A stretch of DNA of 64,000 nucleotides from a virus. Shown piece after piece: positions 7,956 through 14,928 of this stretch. Below the pieces are notes generated by a model, which was not told where the DNA came from, searched no databases, and saw only the letters and a program-made list of their open reading frames with translations. Made by a program: the position numbers and the translations under genes. Position 1 is the first letter of the stretch. Each line of letters begins with the position of its first letter. The stretch is from IMG/VR virus record IMGVR_UViG_3300046809_000224, positions 1 to 64,000 of that record. One strand, written 5' to 3'.

Positions 7956-7980
7956 AGCCACCTTCCGGTGGCTTTTTTAT
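7956..7980 (+). terminator. Intrinsic terminator before the lysis genes
   Basis: GCCACC, loop TTCC, GGTGGC and a run of six T. It ends rightward transcription just upstream of the holin-like gene; late genes here would need antiterminated polymerase or readthrough. Confidence 0.8.
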
Positions 7981-7993
7981 TTCCGGGGCTCCC

Positions 7994-8296
7994 TTGAACC
8001 ATCCACATCCGCACGGCGGCGATCGCATCACCGCCCTGGAGCAGCGCATGAGCACGATCGAACAACAGGCCTATGACTGGCGCGCCGAACTATCCGCGAA
8101 CACAGAAGCGACGTTGCGCGTCGAGTCGAATACGAAAGAACTAGTCGAGTTGCTGAAGCTTGCCAAAGGCGGCATCGGCTTCTTCACGGCGACCGGTCGC
8201 GTGCTTCGCAAGCTGGTGGTGTGGTTCGGCCCGTTCATCGCGTTTGCGGCGGCCGTCTGGGGTCTCATGCATGGCAAGTGGCCGGGGCAAGGATGA
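7994..8296 (+). CDS. Putative holin / membrane-anchored lysis protein
   Basis: About 100 residues from a TTG (an ATG at 8048 is the alternative). The N-terminal half is polar and helical (ALEQRMSTIEQQAYDWRAEL). Near the C-terminus lies a hydrophobic helix (VVWFGPFIAFAAAVWGLM) and a short tail, the architecture of XhlA-type holin-like proteins. Its stop overlaps the endolysin start (ATGA), a classical lysis cassette arrangement. Confidence 0.65.
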   Translation: MNHPHPHGGDRITALEQRMSTIEQQAYDWRAELSANTEATLRVESNTKELVELLKLAKGGIGFFTATGRVLRKLVVWFGPFIAFAAAVWGLMHGKWPGQG

Positions 8297-8739
8297 ACGT
8301 CGCCCTTCTCGAGGCCGAACTGCGCCGCGACGAAGGCGTCAGGTATTCGATCTACCTCGACAGCCTGGGCGTGCCGACGGTTGGTTGTGGCCACAACGTA
8401 AAAGTCTCGCCGTTGCCCGCTGGCTGGTCCTGTCCGCTCACCGACGGTCAGGTTGATCAACTGCTCTCGCGCGACATTGCAACCACTCTCGTAAAGCTCG
8501 ACAAAGCCCTGCCGTGGTGGCGCTCGCTTGATGAAGTGCGCCAGCGCGTCGTCGCTAACATGTGCTTCAACCTCGGCATCGGCGGCCTGCTCGGCTTCAA
8601 GAACACGTTGGCAGCGATGCAGCGCGGATCGTATGCCGTCGCTGCGGCCGGAATGCTTAGTTCCAAGTGGGCCGGTCAAGTCGGTGCACGCGCCAAGCGG
8701 CTCGCGCAGGCGATGGAGTCTGGAACCATGCCGACCTGA
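8293..8739 (+). CDS. Endolysin, T4-type lysozyme (GH24)
   Basis: 148 residues from the ATG overlapping the holin-like stop. The catalytic triad spacing of T4 lysozyme is present: Glu14 (RDEGVR), Asp23 (IYLDS) and Thr29 (GVPTVGCGH). Later motifs VANMCFNLGIGGLLGFK and a C-terminal RAKRLAQAMESG are typical. There is no N-terminal signal anchor, so export depends on the holin. It cleaves the MurNAc-GlcNAc bond of peptidoglycan at lysis. Confidence 0.92.
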   Translation: MNVALLEAELRRDEGVRYSIYLDSLGVPTVGCGHNVKVSPLPAGWSCPLTDGQVDQLLSRDIATTLVKLDKALPWWRSLDEVRQRVVANMCFNLGIGGLLGFKNTLAAMQRGSYAVAAAGMLSSKWAGQVGARAKRLAQAMESGTMPT

Positions 8740-8838
8740 ATATCTCTCTGGCGCATATTTTAATTTTATTCGTCTCCCGAATATTATCCCCCGCGATCAC
8801 TTCGCAGGGTATAACCCTTGCCCGCGGGCCTTCCGTCA

Positions 8839-10593
8839 ATGGCGCAAACAGTCGTCACACTCACGGTTAGTGGATCGGGAAACTGGACGCCTCCGGCCAA
8901 CTGCTCGTCCATCGACCTCCTTGAAACCTGGGGCGCGTCTGGTGGCGCATCTGGCGATGAGAACTTCGGGGCTGGTGGGGCCGGTGCTGGCGCATATTCA
9001 GCCATCAGCAACCTGCCCGTTACTGCGGGGACGCCGATACCGTACAACATCGGAGCGGCGGGAACCTCCGGTGACGGTGTAAGCGGAACGGCCGGCGGGG
9101 ACACATGGTTTGGTAGCGCCGTCGCTGCGTCAGCAAATGTCCTTGCCAAAGGCGGTAGTCCTGGCTCAGATGGCTGGTCTGCGGGTGCTCTTGGTGGGCT
9201 GGGTGGGCAGGCCTCCGCGGGCATCGGAACAGTCAAATTCTCTGGTGGCAATGGCGGAAAGGGAAACGTCAACCCGGCTGGCACTGGCGGTCCCGGAGGT
9301 GGTGGTGGCGGTGCCGCTGGCCCACACGGCAACGGCGTCAACGGTGCGGATGCTGCTGTAAGCGTCACAGGCGCGCAGGGTGGCGCAGGAGACAATGGTT
9401 CTGGCGGTGCGGCGGGGAATGGTGGCGGCACAACCGGTAATGGCTCCGCAGGCGCGGCCAACGCAAACGGGGGCGGAGGTGGTGGAGGCGGATCCGGTCG
9501 TGATAACGGCGTCGCATCGTCAGGTGGTGCGGGTGGCTTTCCAGGTGGTGCACCGGGTGGCGGGTCGAACATTGGAGGATCGTCTGGCGGACTACCAGCT
9601 GGAGGCCAGATACGCATCACCTACACGCCGGCATCGGCTGGCGTAACAGGAGCGGGCGCATCTACGCAGGCGACCAACGCTTCCTCGGCGGCCGGCTCTA
9701 TCGCCGCTTCCGGAGTAGCAGCCACCACGCAGCGCGTCAATGCCTCGACCGCTTCGGGAAGCGTTGCAATCTCCGGTTCCGCGTCTCGCACTCAGCAGGC
9801 GAACACCGATGCGGGGGCGGGCTCAGTCTCGATTGCGGGCACCGCGGCAAGCACGCAGGCCGCAAACACCTCTGCCAGCGTTGGAAAGCTTTCGGCACTC
9901 GGCACTGCAGCATCAACCCAGGCTGGCAATGCATCGGCTGCTTCGGGCCTCGCCAAGATTTCTGGCTCAGGCGCATCGACTCAGCCGACGAACAGCAGCG
10001 CCGCATCTGGCGCATCTGCTATTTCCGGAGCGGGGACAAGCACTCAGGCTTCAAACGCTTCGAGCGCAGCCGGCACCACCGGCAGCACTATCGGCGGGAC
10101 AGGTTCCAGCGCTCAGTCTCCGAATGCATCGGCCGCAGTGGGCGCCTTGTCGATTGCTGGCATAGCCTCGCCAGCGCAAAAGCCAGCGTCATCGGCCGCA
10201 TCGGGCAATCTCAGCATCGCCGGATCGGGGGCTTCCTATGCGGCGCCGAATCTCGATGCAGGGTCCGGTCTCGTCGGGATCATTGCAACCGGCGCATCGA
10301 CTCAGGCGCACGACATCTCAGGCGCATCGGGAAGCACCGCGCCTCCCGTTGTGGGCGCGGGAAGCGGCATTCAGCAATCAGACACATCGTCGGCCGCTGG
10401 GCACATTGGCGCGCAGTCCTATCCCGTTGATCCTAATTTCTACGTTCAGATTCCCGCTCGCGCTGTCTGCGTGTCATGTCTCAAACATGACTTCTACGTC
10501 GCTGGCCCGCACCGGGATTTCTTCGTTCAATCGCCGGGGCGCATGTTCTGCGTCACTGCCCCTTCACGATCCTTCTACGTGCAGTGCAAATAA
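8839..10593 (+). CDS. Glycine-rich fibre protein with tandem STQ-N repeats
   Basis: About 584 residues from the ATG at 8839; a TTG at 8818 is an alternative. Residues 1-50 (VSGSGNWTPPANCSSIDLLETWGASGG) form the glycine-rich N-terminal domain seen in many phage tail proteins. A Gly-rich segment with poly-Gly runs extends to about 250. From about 275 to 520 there are roughly ten degenerate repeats of about 20 residues built on G-ASTQ-N-SAASG-ISG. The C-terminus repeats an aromatic motif (FYVQIPAR, DFYVAGPHRDFFVQSP, SFYVQCK). It is likely an adhesive fibre or spike tip. Confidence 0.75.
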   Translation: MAQTVVTLTVSGSGNWTPPANCSSIDLLETWGASGGASGDENFGAGGAGAGAYSAISNLPVTAGTPIPYNIGAAGTSGDGVSGTAGGDTWFGSAVAASANVLAKGGSPGSDGWSAGALGGLGGQASAGIGTVKFSGGNGGKGNVNPAGTGGPGGGGGGAAGPHGNGVNGADAAVSVTGAQGGAGDNGSGGAAGNGGGTTGNGSAGAANANGGGGGGGGSGRDNGVASSGGAGGFPGGAPGGGSNIGGSSGGLPAGGQIRITYTPASAGVTGAGASTQATNASSAAGSIAASGVAATTQRVNASTASGSVAISGSASRTQQANTDAGAGSVSIAGTAASTQAANTSASVGKLSALGTAASTQAGNASAASGLAKISGSGASTQPTNSSAASGASAISGAGTSTQASNASSAAGTTGSTIGGTGSSAQSPNASAAVGALSIAGIASPAQKPASSAASGNLSIAGSGASYAAPNLDAGSGLVGIIATGASTQAHDISGASGSTAPPVVGAGSGIQQSDTSSAAGHIGAQSYPVDPNFYVQIPARAVCVSCLKHDFYVAGPHRDFFVQSPGRMFCVTAPSRSFYVQCK

Positions 10594-10946
10594 TGATTCC
10601 AATCTCCCTGCAATTCGACTGGAAGGACCCGCGTGAAACCGCAGTGCTCACCTTCGATGCGACGCTCATGCTCGCGAGCGGAGAAACGCTGACGGGCACG
10701 CCTACGGCCCAGATCACGACAGTCACAGGCACAGATGCAACGCCGTCGCTGGTGCTGTCTGGCGTGATCGTCAACTCCGCCCCGCTGTCCGTCGCTGGCA
10801 AGACCATCGCAGTCGGGAGTGCCGTTCAGGCTGTCGCATCTGGCGGCAACTTCTCAAGCGCGTATCTGATCGCGATCACCTGCACCACTTCGAACCCGAA
10901 CAAGACGCTCGTCCTGAAAGCGACGTTACCTCTAGCTGCGCAGTAA
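10593..10946 (+). CDS. Fibre-tail adaptor-like protein
   Basis: 117 residues from the ATG in a TAATG overlap with the previous stop. The order DWKDPRETAVLTFD, a Gly-rich middle with SLVLSG, and an alternating C-terminus fits the phage fibre-tail adaptor family, which joins fibres to the tail or mediates domain exchange. It follows the Gly-rich fibre gene, which supports this. A terminator lies just downstream. Confidence 0.55.
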   Translation: MIPISLQFDWKDPRETAVLTFDATLMLASGETLTGTPTAQITTVTGTDATPSLVLSGVIVNSAPLSVAGKTIAVGSAVQAVASGGNFSSAYLIAITCTTSNPNKTLVLKATLPLAAQ

Positions 10947-10965
10947 TCCCAGCCCACTACCGAAC

Positions 10966-10990
10966 AAGCCCTCCATGTGAGGGCTTTTTT
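10966..10990 (+). terminator. Intrinsic terminator after the fibre adaptor
   Basis: AGCCCTC, loop CATGT, GAGGGCT followed by T residues, placed 20 bp after the adaptor stop and before a new ribosome binding site. Confidence 0.85.
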
Positions 10991-11008
10991 ATTCCCGAAG
11001 GAATTTAG

Positions 11009-11422
11009 ATGGCATCAAACCTCAAGTACAGCGCCGTCCTGAAGAACGCGCAGCAGGCGGCTATTCGAACGAGTTTGGGCGCAAGCGCGCTCATCAACAT
11101 CTATAGCGGCACGCAGCCGGCGAGCCCTGATACCGCGATCACATCGCAGGTCTTGCTCGCGACGCTTACGTGCAGCGCCACCTTTGGCACTGAATCCGGA
11201 GGCGTCGAAACGCTGAACGCCATCGCCGCCGGCACTGGTACGGCAGGAGCTGGATCGGGCGGCACGCTCGCCACCTGGTTCCGCATGACAACTTCGGGCG
11301 GCACCGCGCACGTGGACGGCACCGTTGGCACGTCTGGTTGTGATTTGAATCTTGGCTCGGCCACGATTTCGACGGGCGTGCAGGTGTCGGTGTCGTCGTG
11401 GACCATTGCGAACGCAAACTAG
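11009..11422 (+). CDS. Putative virion structural protein
   Basis: 137 residues beginning MASNLKYSAVLKNAQQAAI, then a Gly/Ala/Thr-rich body with IYSGTQPASPDTAI and a C-terminal VQVSVSSWTIANAN. This resembles a phage virion protein type with a beta-sandwich found near fibre genes. A GAAGGAA ribosome site precedes the ATG. Its exact virion position is unknown. Confidence 0.6.
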   Translation: MASNLKYSAVLKNAQQAAIRTSLGASALINIYSGTQPASPDTAITSQVLLATLTCSATFGTESGGVETLNAIAAGTGTAGAGSGGTLATWFRMTTSGGTAHVDGTVGTSGCDLNLGSATISTGVQVSVSSWTIANAN

Positions 11423-11423
11423 T

Positions 11424-11789
11424 ATGCCGATCCTCAAACACCTAGTCGATGCTGCCAAGGGCAAGCATCCGATCACTACTGCGCGCTCGGGTCACTGGCC
11501 TACGGTGCGCAAGCAGCATTTGGCGCTCCATCCGGTTTGTGAAGTCTGCGGAGGCTCCGAGAAATTGGAAGTCCATCATCGCCGCCCCTTCCATTTGCAT
11601 CCCGATCTCGAGCTAGATCCGTCCAATCTGGTGACGCTCTGCGAATCGAAAAAGAGTGGCGTCAATTGCCATCTCTGGTTCGGCCATCTCGGGAATTTCC
11701 GCAGTTTCAACGTCGACGTCCTGCTCGACGCCGCCATCTGGCTCGGCAAGCTCAAGAGCCGCCCTTTATCCGACAAGGAGCAAGAGTGA
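11424..11789 (+). CDS. HNH endonuclease
   Basis: 121 residues from an ATG one base after the previous stop. The zinc-binding CEVCG pair, the VHHRRPFHLHP motif with the conserved double His, and NLVTLCESKKSGVNCHLWFGH with the final Cys and His define an HNH nuclease. Phages often keep such genes beside terminase for packaging; here it lies far from terminase, next to lysis genes, so it may be a free-standing homing or accessory nuclease. Confidence 0.85.
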   Translation: MPILKHLVDAAKGKHPITTARSGHWPTVRKQHLALHPVCEVCGGSEKLEVHHRRPFHLHPDLELDPSNLVTLCESKKSGVNCHLWFGHLGNFRSFNVDVLLDAAIWLGKLKSRPLSDKEQE

Positions 11790-12001
11790 ACCTGTCCAAC
11801 ATCTCTCCAGTAACGCAAAAGCTGCTTGTAGGCGGTGTTCTGTTCGCGGCCTGGTCGTATCTCGTCTATACGGGCAAAGTCCCGGCGACGGATTACGTCG
11901 AAAACATCAAGATTGGCCTTGGCGGTCTCGGCCTCTATCACGTCGTGACCAACTCGGGCACGAAGAAGGCCGACGACTCACCGACGCCGCCCGCGGCATG
12001 A
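11786..12001 (+). CDS. Small holin-like membrane protein
   Basis: 71 residues from a GTG with an ideal AAGGAG five bases upstream, overlapping the HNH stop. It has two hydrophobic segments (LLVGGVLFAAWSYLVY and IGLGGLGLYHVV) separated by a short polar loop, and a charged C-terminus. It is followed by overlapping lipoprotein genes, so it may belong to a second envelope or lysis group. No family assignment. Confidence 0.6.
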   Translation: MNLSNISPVTQKLLVGGVLFAAWSYLVYTGKVPATDYVENIKIGLGGLGLYHVVTNSGTKKADDSPTPPAA

Positions 12002-12303
12002 AATCCGCCCTGCTGGTGCTATGCCTAACCGGCTGTGCTGGCCAAGCCGCCTACTCGGTCAAGCCGTTCTATGAGCCCAGCTTGCAACGCATGGTCTGTT
12101 GCGAGGCCGTTGCGCTCAACTCCAAAGACATCAGCGCCCTCTCCTTTGACCTGACGACCACCGCTGATGGTGTAGTGACGGTCCACTTCAACGAGACCGG
12201 CGTAGGCGCTACCGCACCCGTTACAGCCCAAGGCGCCGTCATCTCCAACGTCGCAAACGCAGCCGGCCAAGCTGCCGCGGCTATCGTCAAACTCACTCCC
12301 TAG
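11998..12303 (+). CDS. Small phage lipoprotein
   Basis: 101 residues starting inside the previous stop (ATGA). MKSALLVLCLTGC is a short lipoprotein signal with an LTGC lipobox. The mature part is Val/Thr-rich and probably beta-structured, with a Cys pair (MVCCEA). It may act at the outer membrane as an outer spanin or exclusion factor; there is no inner-spanin gene with the classical overlap. Confidence 0.6.
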   Translation: MKSALLVLCLTGCAGQAAYSVKPFYEPSLQRMVCCEAVALNSKDISALSFDLTTTADGVVTVHFNETGVGATAPVTAQGAVISNVANAAGQAAAAIVKLTP

Positions 12304-12313
12304 GATCATCGAA

Positions 12314-12766
12314 ATGAAGAAGATCATGCTGCTCGCGGCAGGCCTTGTCGCGCTCTCGCTGACCGCCTGCAACGGCTCCGCCCCTACCCTGACGTTTGCT
12401 CAACAGGTAAGCATCGCCTGTGGCGCCGCCAACGGCGAAATCGCAATCCTGAAGGGCGACGGCGTATTCACTGGTGGCGCGGAAAAGACGCTGACCGATA
12501 CCGTTCAACCCGCAGTCGACAAGGCATGCTCTGCCGGTGCGTCGGTTGCCAAGCCGGACCTTCAGCCGGTCGTGAATGCGACGCTGCCGCTCATCAAGTC
12601 ACTGGTGGACTCGTCGTCGCTGTCACCTGACAAGATCAAGGCCGCCGACGCTGCGATTGATACGGGCGTGCTGGCGTTCAACATTGCGATCAGCCTTGCG
12701 CCTGTCGGGACGGCTACCGCTCCGGTCGCCGCGTCCACGCCTCTTGCCGGTGCGCCGCTGCAATGA
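12314..12766 (+). CDS. Phage lipoprotein, helical
   Basis: 150 residues. MKKIMLLAAGLVALSLTAC is a lipoprotein signal with an LTAC lipobox. The mature part has two further Cys (SIACGAANG and DKACSAG), is predicted mostly helical, and ends in an Ala/Pro-rich tail. It is the second lipoprotein in a row. Role unknown; candidates are lysis or lysogenic exclusion. Confidence 0.6.
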   Translation: MKKIMLLAAGLVALSLTACNGSAPTLTFAQQVSIACGAANGEIAILKGDGVFTGGAEKTLTDTVQPAVDKACSAGASVAKPDLQPVVNATLPLIKSLVDSSSLSPDKIKAADAAIDTGVLAFNIAISLAPVGTATAPVAASTPLAGAPLQ

Positions 12767-13131
12767 AAGCCAAGATCATTCGCGACAGCGAAGGGTTGTT
12801 CTACGGCATCAAGTGGTTGTGCCCCGGGTGCGCTTCTGTTGGCCGGATAGGGGTTCACATCTTGCCGGTGAGTTGGTTGCCGCCTAGGGAGTCGGTGGAG
12901 TCGCCGCACGTAGCCGGAAAGCCGCACTGGTCGTTTAACGGCGACATGGAGCGCCCAGTCTTTGGGCCGAGCGTTCTTAGTCAATGGGATGAAGGCCCGG
13001 ATCGTAGCCACAAGGTTTGCCACTCCTTCGTAGGCTGCAACGGCGCGCAGCCGGGGCAAATCATCTTCCTCGGCGATTGCACTCACAAACTCGCAGGCCA
13101 GACAGTCGATCTTCCGGAGATTGACCAATGA
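12763..13131 (+). CDS. DUF6527-type protein
   Basis: 122 residues, overlapping its neighbours by ATGA at both ends. The order of motifs is characteristic: WLCPGC near the start, HWSFNGDMERPVFGPS in the middle, CHSFVGC, and a C-terminal GDCTHKLAG with DLPEI. The conserved Cys and His suggest metal binding. The family is common in phages of Gram-negative bacteria and its biochemical role is unknown. Confidence 0.7.
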   Translation: MKAKIIRDSEGLFYGIKWLCPGCASVGRIGVHILPVSWLPPRESVESPHVAGKPHWSFNGDMERPVFGPSVLSQWDEGPDRSHKVCHSFVGCNGAQPGQIIFLGDCTHKLAGQTVDLPEIDQ

Positions 13132-13517
13132 GCGCGTTTCTGTCCGGCCTCGAAGTCGAGCTAGTTAGCGATGCCACGAACAGCGGGCGCGGCACTTGGC
13201 GACTCACTGCACCACTGGTGTATCAGTCTGACGTGGCGCAGCAGACGTTCACCGTGCCCAAGGGAAGTCTCACGGATTTTGCTTCGGTACCGCGCATCGC
13301 CGTTGCCTTCCTGCTAACGGGCGATACGGCCCATGAAGCCTCTGCTCTGCACGACTGGCTGTACGGATCTCACGTCGTACCGCGGAGCGTGGCAGACGCT
13401 GTTCTGCGCGAGGCGGCGCTGGTTTCCGGCGTGCCGGTATGGCGAGCATTTCTGCTTTGGGCCGGCGTTCGCATTGGTGGCGGTGGCTCCCATTGGAACG
13501 GACCCGCAACCGCTTGA
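13128..13517 (+). CDS. DUF1353 family protein
   Basis: 129 residues with family hallmarks: FTVPKGSLTDFASVPRI, HEASALHDWLYGS, and a C-terminal hydrophobic VWRAFLLWAGVRIGG. DUF1353 proteins are widespread beside phage lysis genes and have no established function. It is the last rightward gene before the attachment region and overlaps the previous stop. Confidence 0.85.
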   Translation: MSAFLSGLEVELVSDATNSGRGTWRLTAPLVYQSDVAQQTFTVPKGSLTDFASVPRIAVAFLLTGDTAHEASALHDWLYGSHVVPRSVADAVLREAALVSGVPVWRAFLLWAGVRIGGGGSHWNGPATA

Positions 13518-13529
13518 CCTGCTGTACCC

Positions 13530-13553
13530 CGTCCGAGGCTTCGGTCTCGGACG
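13530..13553. terminator. Hairpin between convergent DUF1353 and ligase genes
   Basis: Stem CGTCCGAG / CTCGGACG with an 8-base loop, between two converging genes. There is no long T tract on either side, so it may be a weak or Rho-assisted bidirectional terminator. Confidence 0.5.
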
Positions 13554-13588
13554 CACCCCTCTTTAGCCTGCCCCTCGCAGCGCGTCAA

Positions 13589-14218
13589 TTACTTCCTACC
13601 CCATCCCAAAGCAGCCGGCCGTCCATATCCGGCGAACTTGATCTTAAGCCAATCCCTCGATCGGCCCCGCTGATACGTTGAGTCCATCCGCTTGGCGACC
13701 ATGCCTTCCAAACCTAGCTCCTGGACGTGCTCAAAGACGAGCTTTCCTTCGTCCTCAATCCCGCTCGCATAGATCAGCGTACCGGTATTATCAAATGATT
13801 TTCGAAGATGTAGCTTGCGTTCAGTGAGTGGCAGAGCGCGTATGTCGGCGCCGTCGATGGATAAAGCGTCGAACACGTACAGCCTGGCCGGATCAGACTT
13901 CGCCGCGGCGCGGACATTCTTCGGCGTTTTCGTGACGGCACGCTGGCGAAGCCTGTCAAAGTCTGATCGCCCGGTGTCATCGTCGACGGTCAGCTCGGCA
14001 TCCCATACGAAGTCTCCCGGTACACTTTCGACCGCCCGCACGACCTCTGGAAACGAACCGTTGAACAGATTGCCATTGCGACTCCAAAGCTTCACGTCGT
14101 CGCTCGCTTTCACGATCAGGCATCGAAACCCGTCGTACTTGAGCTCGAACAGCCAGTCAGGATCGGAGAATGGTCGCGGGTGGAGCGTAGCCAGCATCAA
14201 ATTCGACGCGTCAATCAC
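13589..14218 (-). CDS. ATP-dependent DNA ligase, adenylation-domain type
   Basis: 209 residues from a GTG that overlaps the preceding stop; an ATG 21 bases further on is an alternative. Nucleotidyltransferase motifs are in order: motif I LKYDGFR with the adenylated Lys near residue 27, WDAEL (motif III region), LEGMVAKR (motif IV) and DWLKIK (motif V). It resembles the LigD-type catalytic domain and lacks a separate OB-fold, so it may be minimal. It is the last gene of a leftward operon behind a LexA-type site. Confidence 0.85.
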   Translation of the reverse strand: MIDASNLMLATLHPRPFSDPDWLFELKYDGFRCLIVKASDDVKLWSRNGNLFNGSFPEVVRAVESVPGDFVWDAELTVDDDTGRSDFDRLRQRAVTKTPKNVRAAAKSDPARLYVFDALSIDGADIRALPLTERKLHLRKSFDNTGTLIYASGIEDEGKLVFEHVQELGLEGMVAKRMDSTYQRGRSRDWLKIKFAGYGRPAALGWGRK

Positions 14219-14399
14219 GGTAGCGAGACGTCCAAGCCCACGCAAGCGCCAGCTTCGCCCATGCGTCGTCTTTTGGGCAGCCCGTCACGTCACACAGGTG
14301 CTCGAAGTCCTCGGCAAGAGTATGTCCGTGCTCGTTGCGCTTGGTCGGATCAGGCAGCACGACTTCTAGAATCGCTTCAGGGTTGCGGTACTCGAACAT
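14211..14399 (-). CDS. Small protein upstream of the ligase
   Basis: 62 residues from the ATG at 14399, chosen for its very strong GGAGGTG site. It contains YRNPEAILEVVLPD, an acidic helix with Cys (LAEDFEHLCDVTGC) and a Trp-rich end (ALAWAWTSRYRD). The stop overlaps the ligase GTG by 8 bases, indicating translational coupling. No family is recognised. Confidence 0.65.
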   Translation of the reverse strand: MFEYRNPEAILEVVLPDPTKRNEHGHTLAEDFEHLCDVTGCPKDDAWAKLALAWAWTSRYRD

Positions 14400-14403
14400 G
14401 GCG

Positions 14404-14616
14404 TCACCTCCTTGTCCGCTCACCAGCAGAAATCGGACCTTCGTCGTCGGCGCCTATGGCGCGAATCCACCCGGAACATCCGCGCTCCGGATTGGCGCGA
14501 ACCTGTTTGAGTCCGTCACGCAAGCAAAGAGCGTGAGACCCGCCCGCGACATCGCCTCCCCAGCGCTCGCAGAGACGGCAGTGTCGGTCGGTAGTTGGAC
14601 TGTCAAAGAGACCCAT
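14404..14616 (-). CDS. Small Cys-rich protein, first gene of ligase operon
   Basis: 70 residues with HCRLCERWGGD, HALCLRDGLK and RGCSGW, i.e. four Cys and a His spaced as in a small zinc-binding domain. It is the first gene after the LexA-type box and lies 4 bases before the next gene. The function is unknown; co-regulation with ligase suggests a DNA-transaction role. Confidence 0.6.
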   Translation of the reverse strand: MGLFDSPTTDRHCRLCERWGGDVAGGSHALCLRDGLKQVRANPERGCSGWIRAIGADDEGPISAGERTRR

Positions 14617-14623
14617 AGCTCGA

Positions 14624-14643
14624 TACTGTGTTTCCGTACAGTA
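14624..14643 (-). promoter_or_regulatory. LexA-type SOS box and ligase operon promoter
   Basis: A 20-bp site TACTGT-N8-ACAGTA with perfect six-base arms matches the proteobacterial LexA operator (CTGT-N8-ACAG). It lies 8 bp upstream of the first ATG and overlaps a TATACT -10-like element at its upstream edge. The operon would be repressed by host LexA and induced on DNA damage. Confidence 0.75.
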
Positions 14644-14677
14644 TAGCGAGATTCACGGAGTCATGAGAATTCTGAAA

Positions 14678-14697
14678 TTAGCAGAAAAAGACACACC
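14678..14697 (+). repeat. Integrase arm-type repeat, left copy
   Basis: TTAGCAGAAAAAGACACACC, repeated with one mismatch at 14907-14926 in the same orientation. The two copies bracket the tRNA fragment, as arm sites of tyrosine integrases do. Confidence 0.65.
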
Positions 14698-14746
14698 AAC
14701 GATTTCAGGTATCTCTATCGAAAACCTTGAAACCCTTACTGGTGGC

Positions 14747-14799
14747 TGGTGCCGGGGACCGGACTTGAACCGGCAAGCCGTTAGGCGGCGGATTTTAAG
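14747..14799 (-). other. attP: attP core: 3' fragment of tRNA-Leu(TAA)
   Basis: Read leftward, this is the last 53 bases of a tRNA-Leu: anticodon loop with TTAAAA, variable arm, TTCAAGTC T-loop, acceptor CCCCGGC, discriminator A and CCA. Homology stops at the anticodon loop: the 5' anticodon stem does not pair, so the tRNA is incomplete. This is the identity block used when a phage integrates at a tRNA 3' end and restores the gene. The integrase gene is adjacent. Confidence 0.8.
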
Positions 14800-14906
14800 T
14801 ATTGCTTCACTGTTCGTTTACACAGGCTTTAGGCTTGCCTGTCACGGTAAATCAAGGGTTTGCGGCTGTGCAAATGCTGTATATGTGAACAGTGGGTAGC
14901 GATGTT

Positions 14907-14926
14907 TTAGCAGAAAAAGGCACACC
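14907..14926 (+). repeat. Integrase arm-type repeat, right copy
   Basis: TTAGCAGAAAAAGGCACACC, the second copy of the direct repeat flanking the attachment core, just downstream of the integrase stop. Confidence 0.65.
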
Positions 14927-14928
14927 CT

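Noticed and set aside
8784-9620. A 278-residue Pro-rich minus-strand frame
   Set aside because: Mirror image of the Gly-rich fibre gene (GGC/GGT read as GCC/ACC and CCN).
14747-14799. A functional tRNA-Leu gene
   Set aside because: Only the part from the anticodon loop to CCA is present; the 5' half is missing, so it is an attachment fragment.
14663-14899. A 78-residue plus-strand frame over the attachment site
   Set aside because: It reads through the tRNA fragment and arm repeats; no ribosome site or domain.
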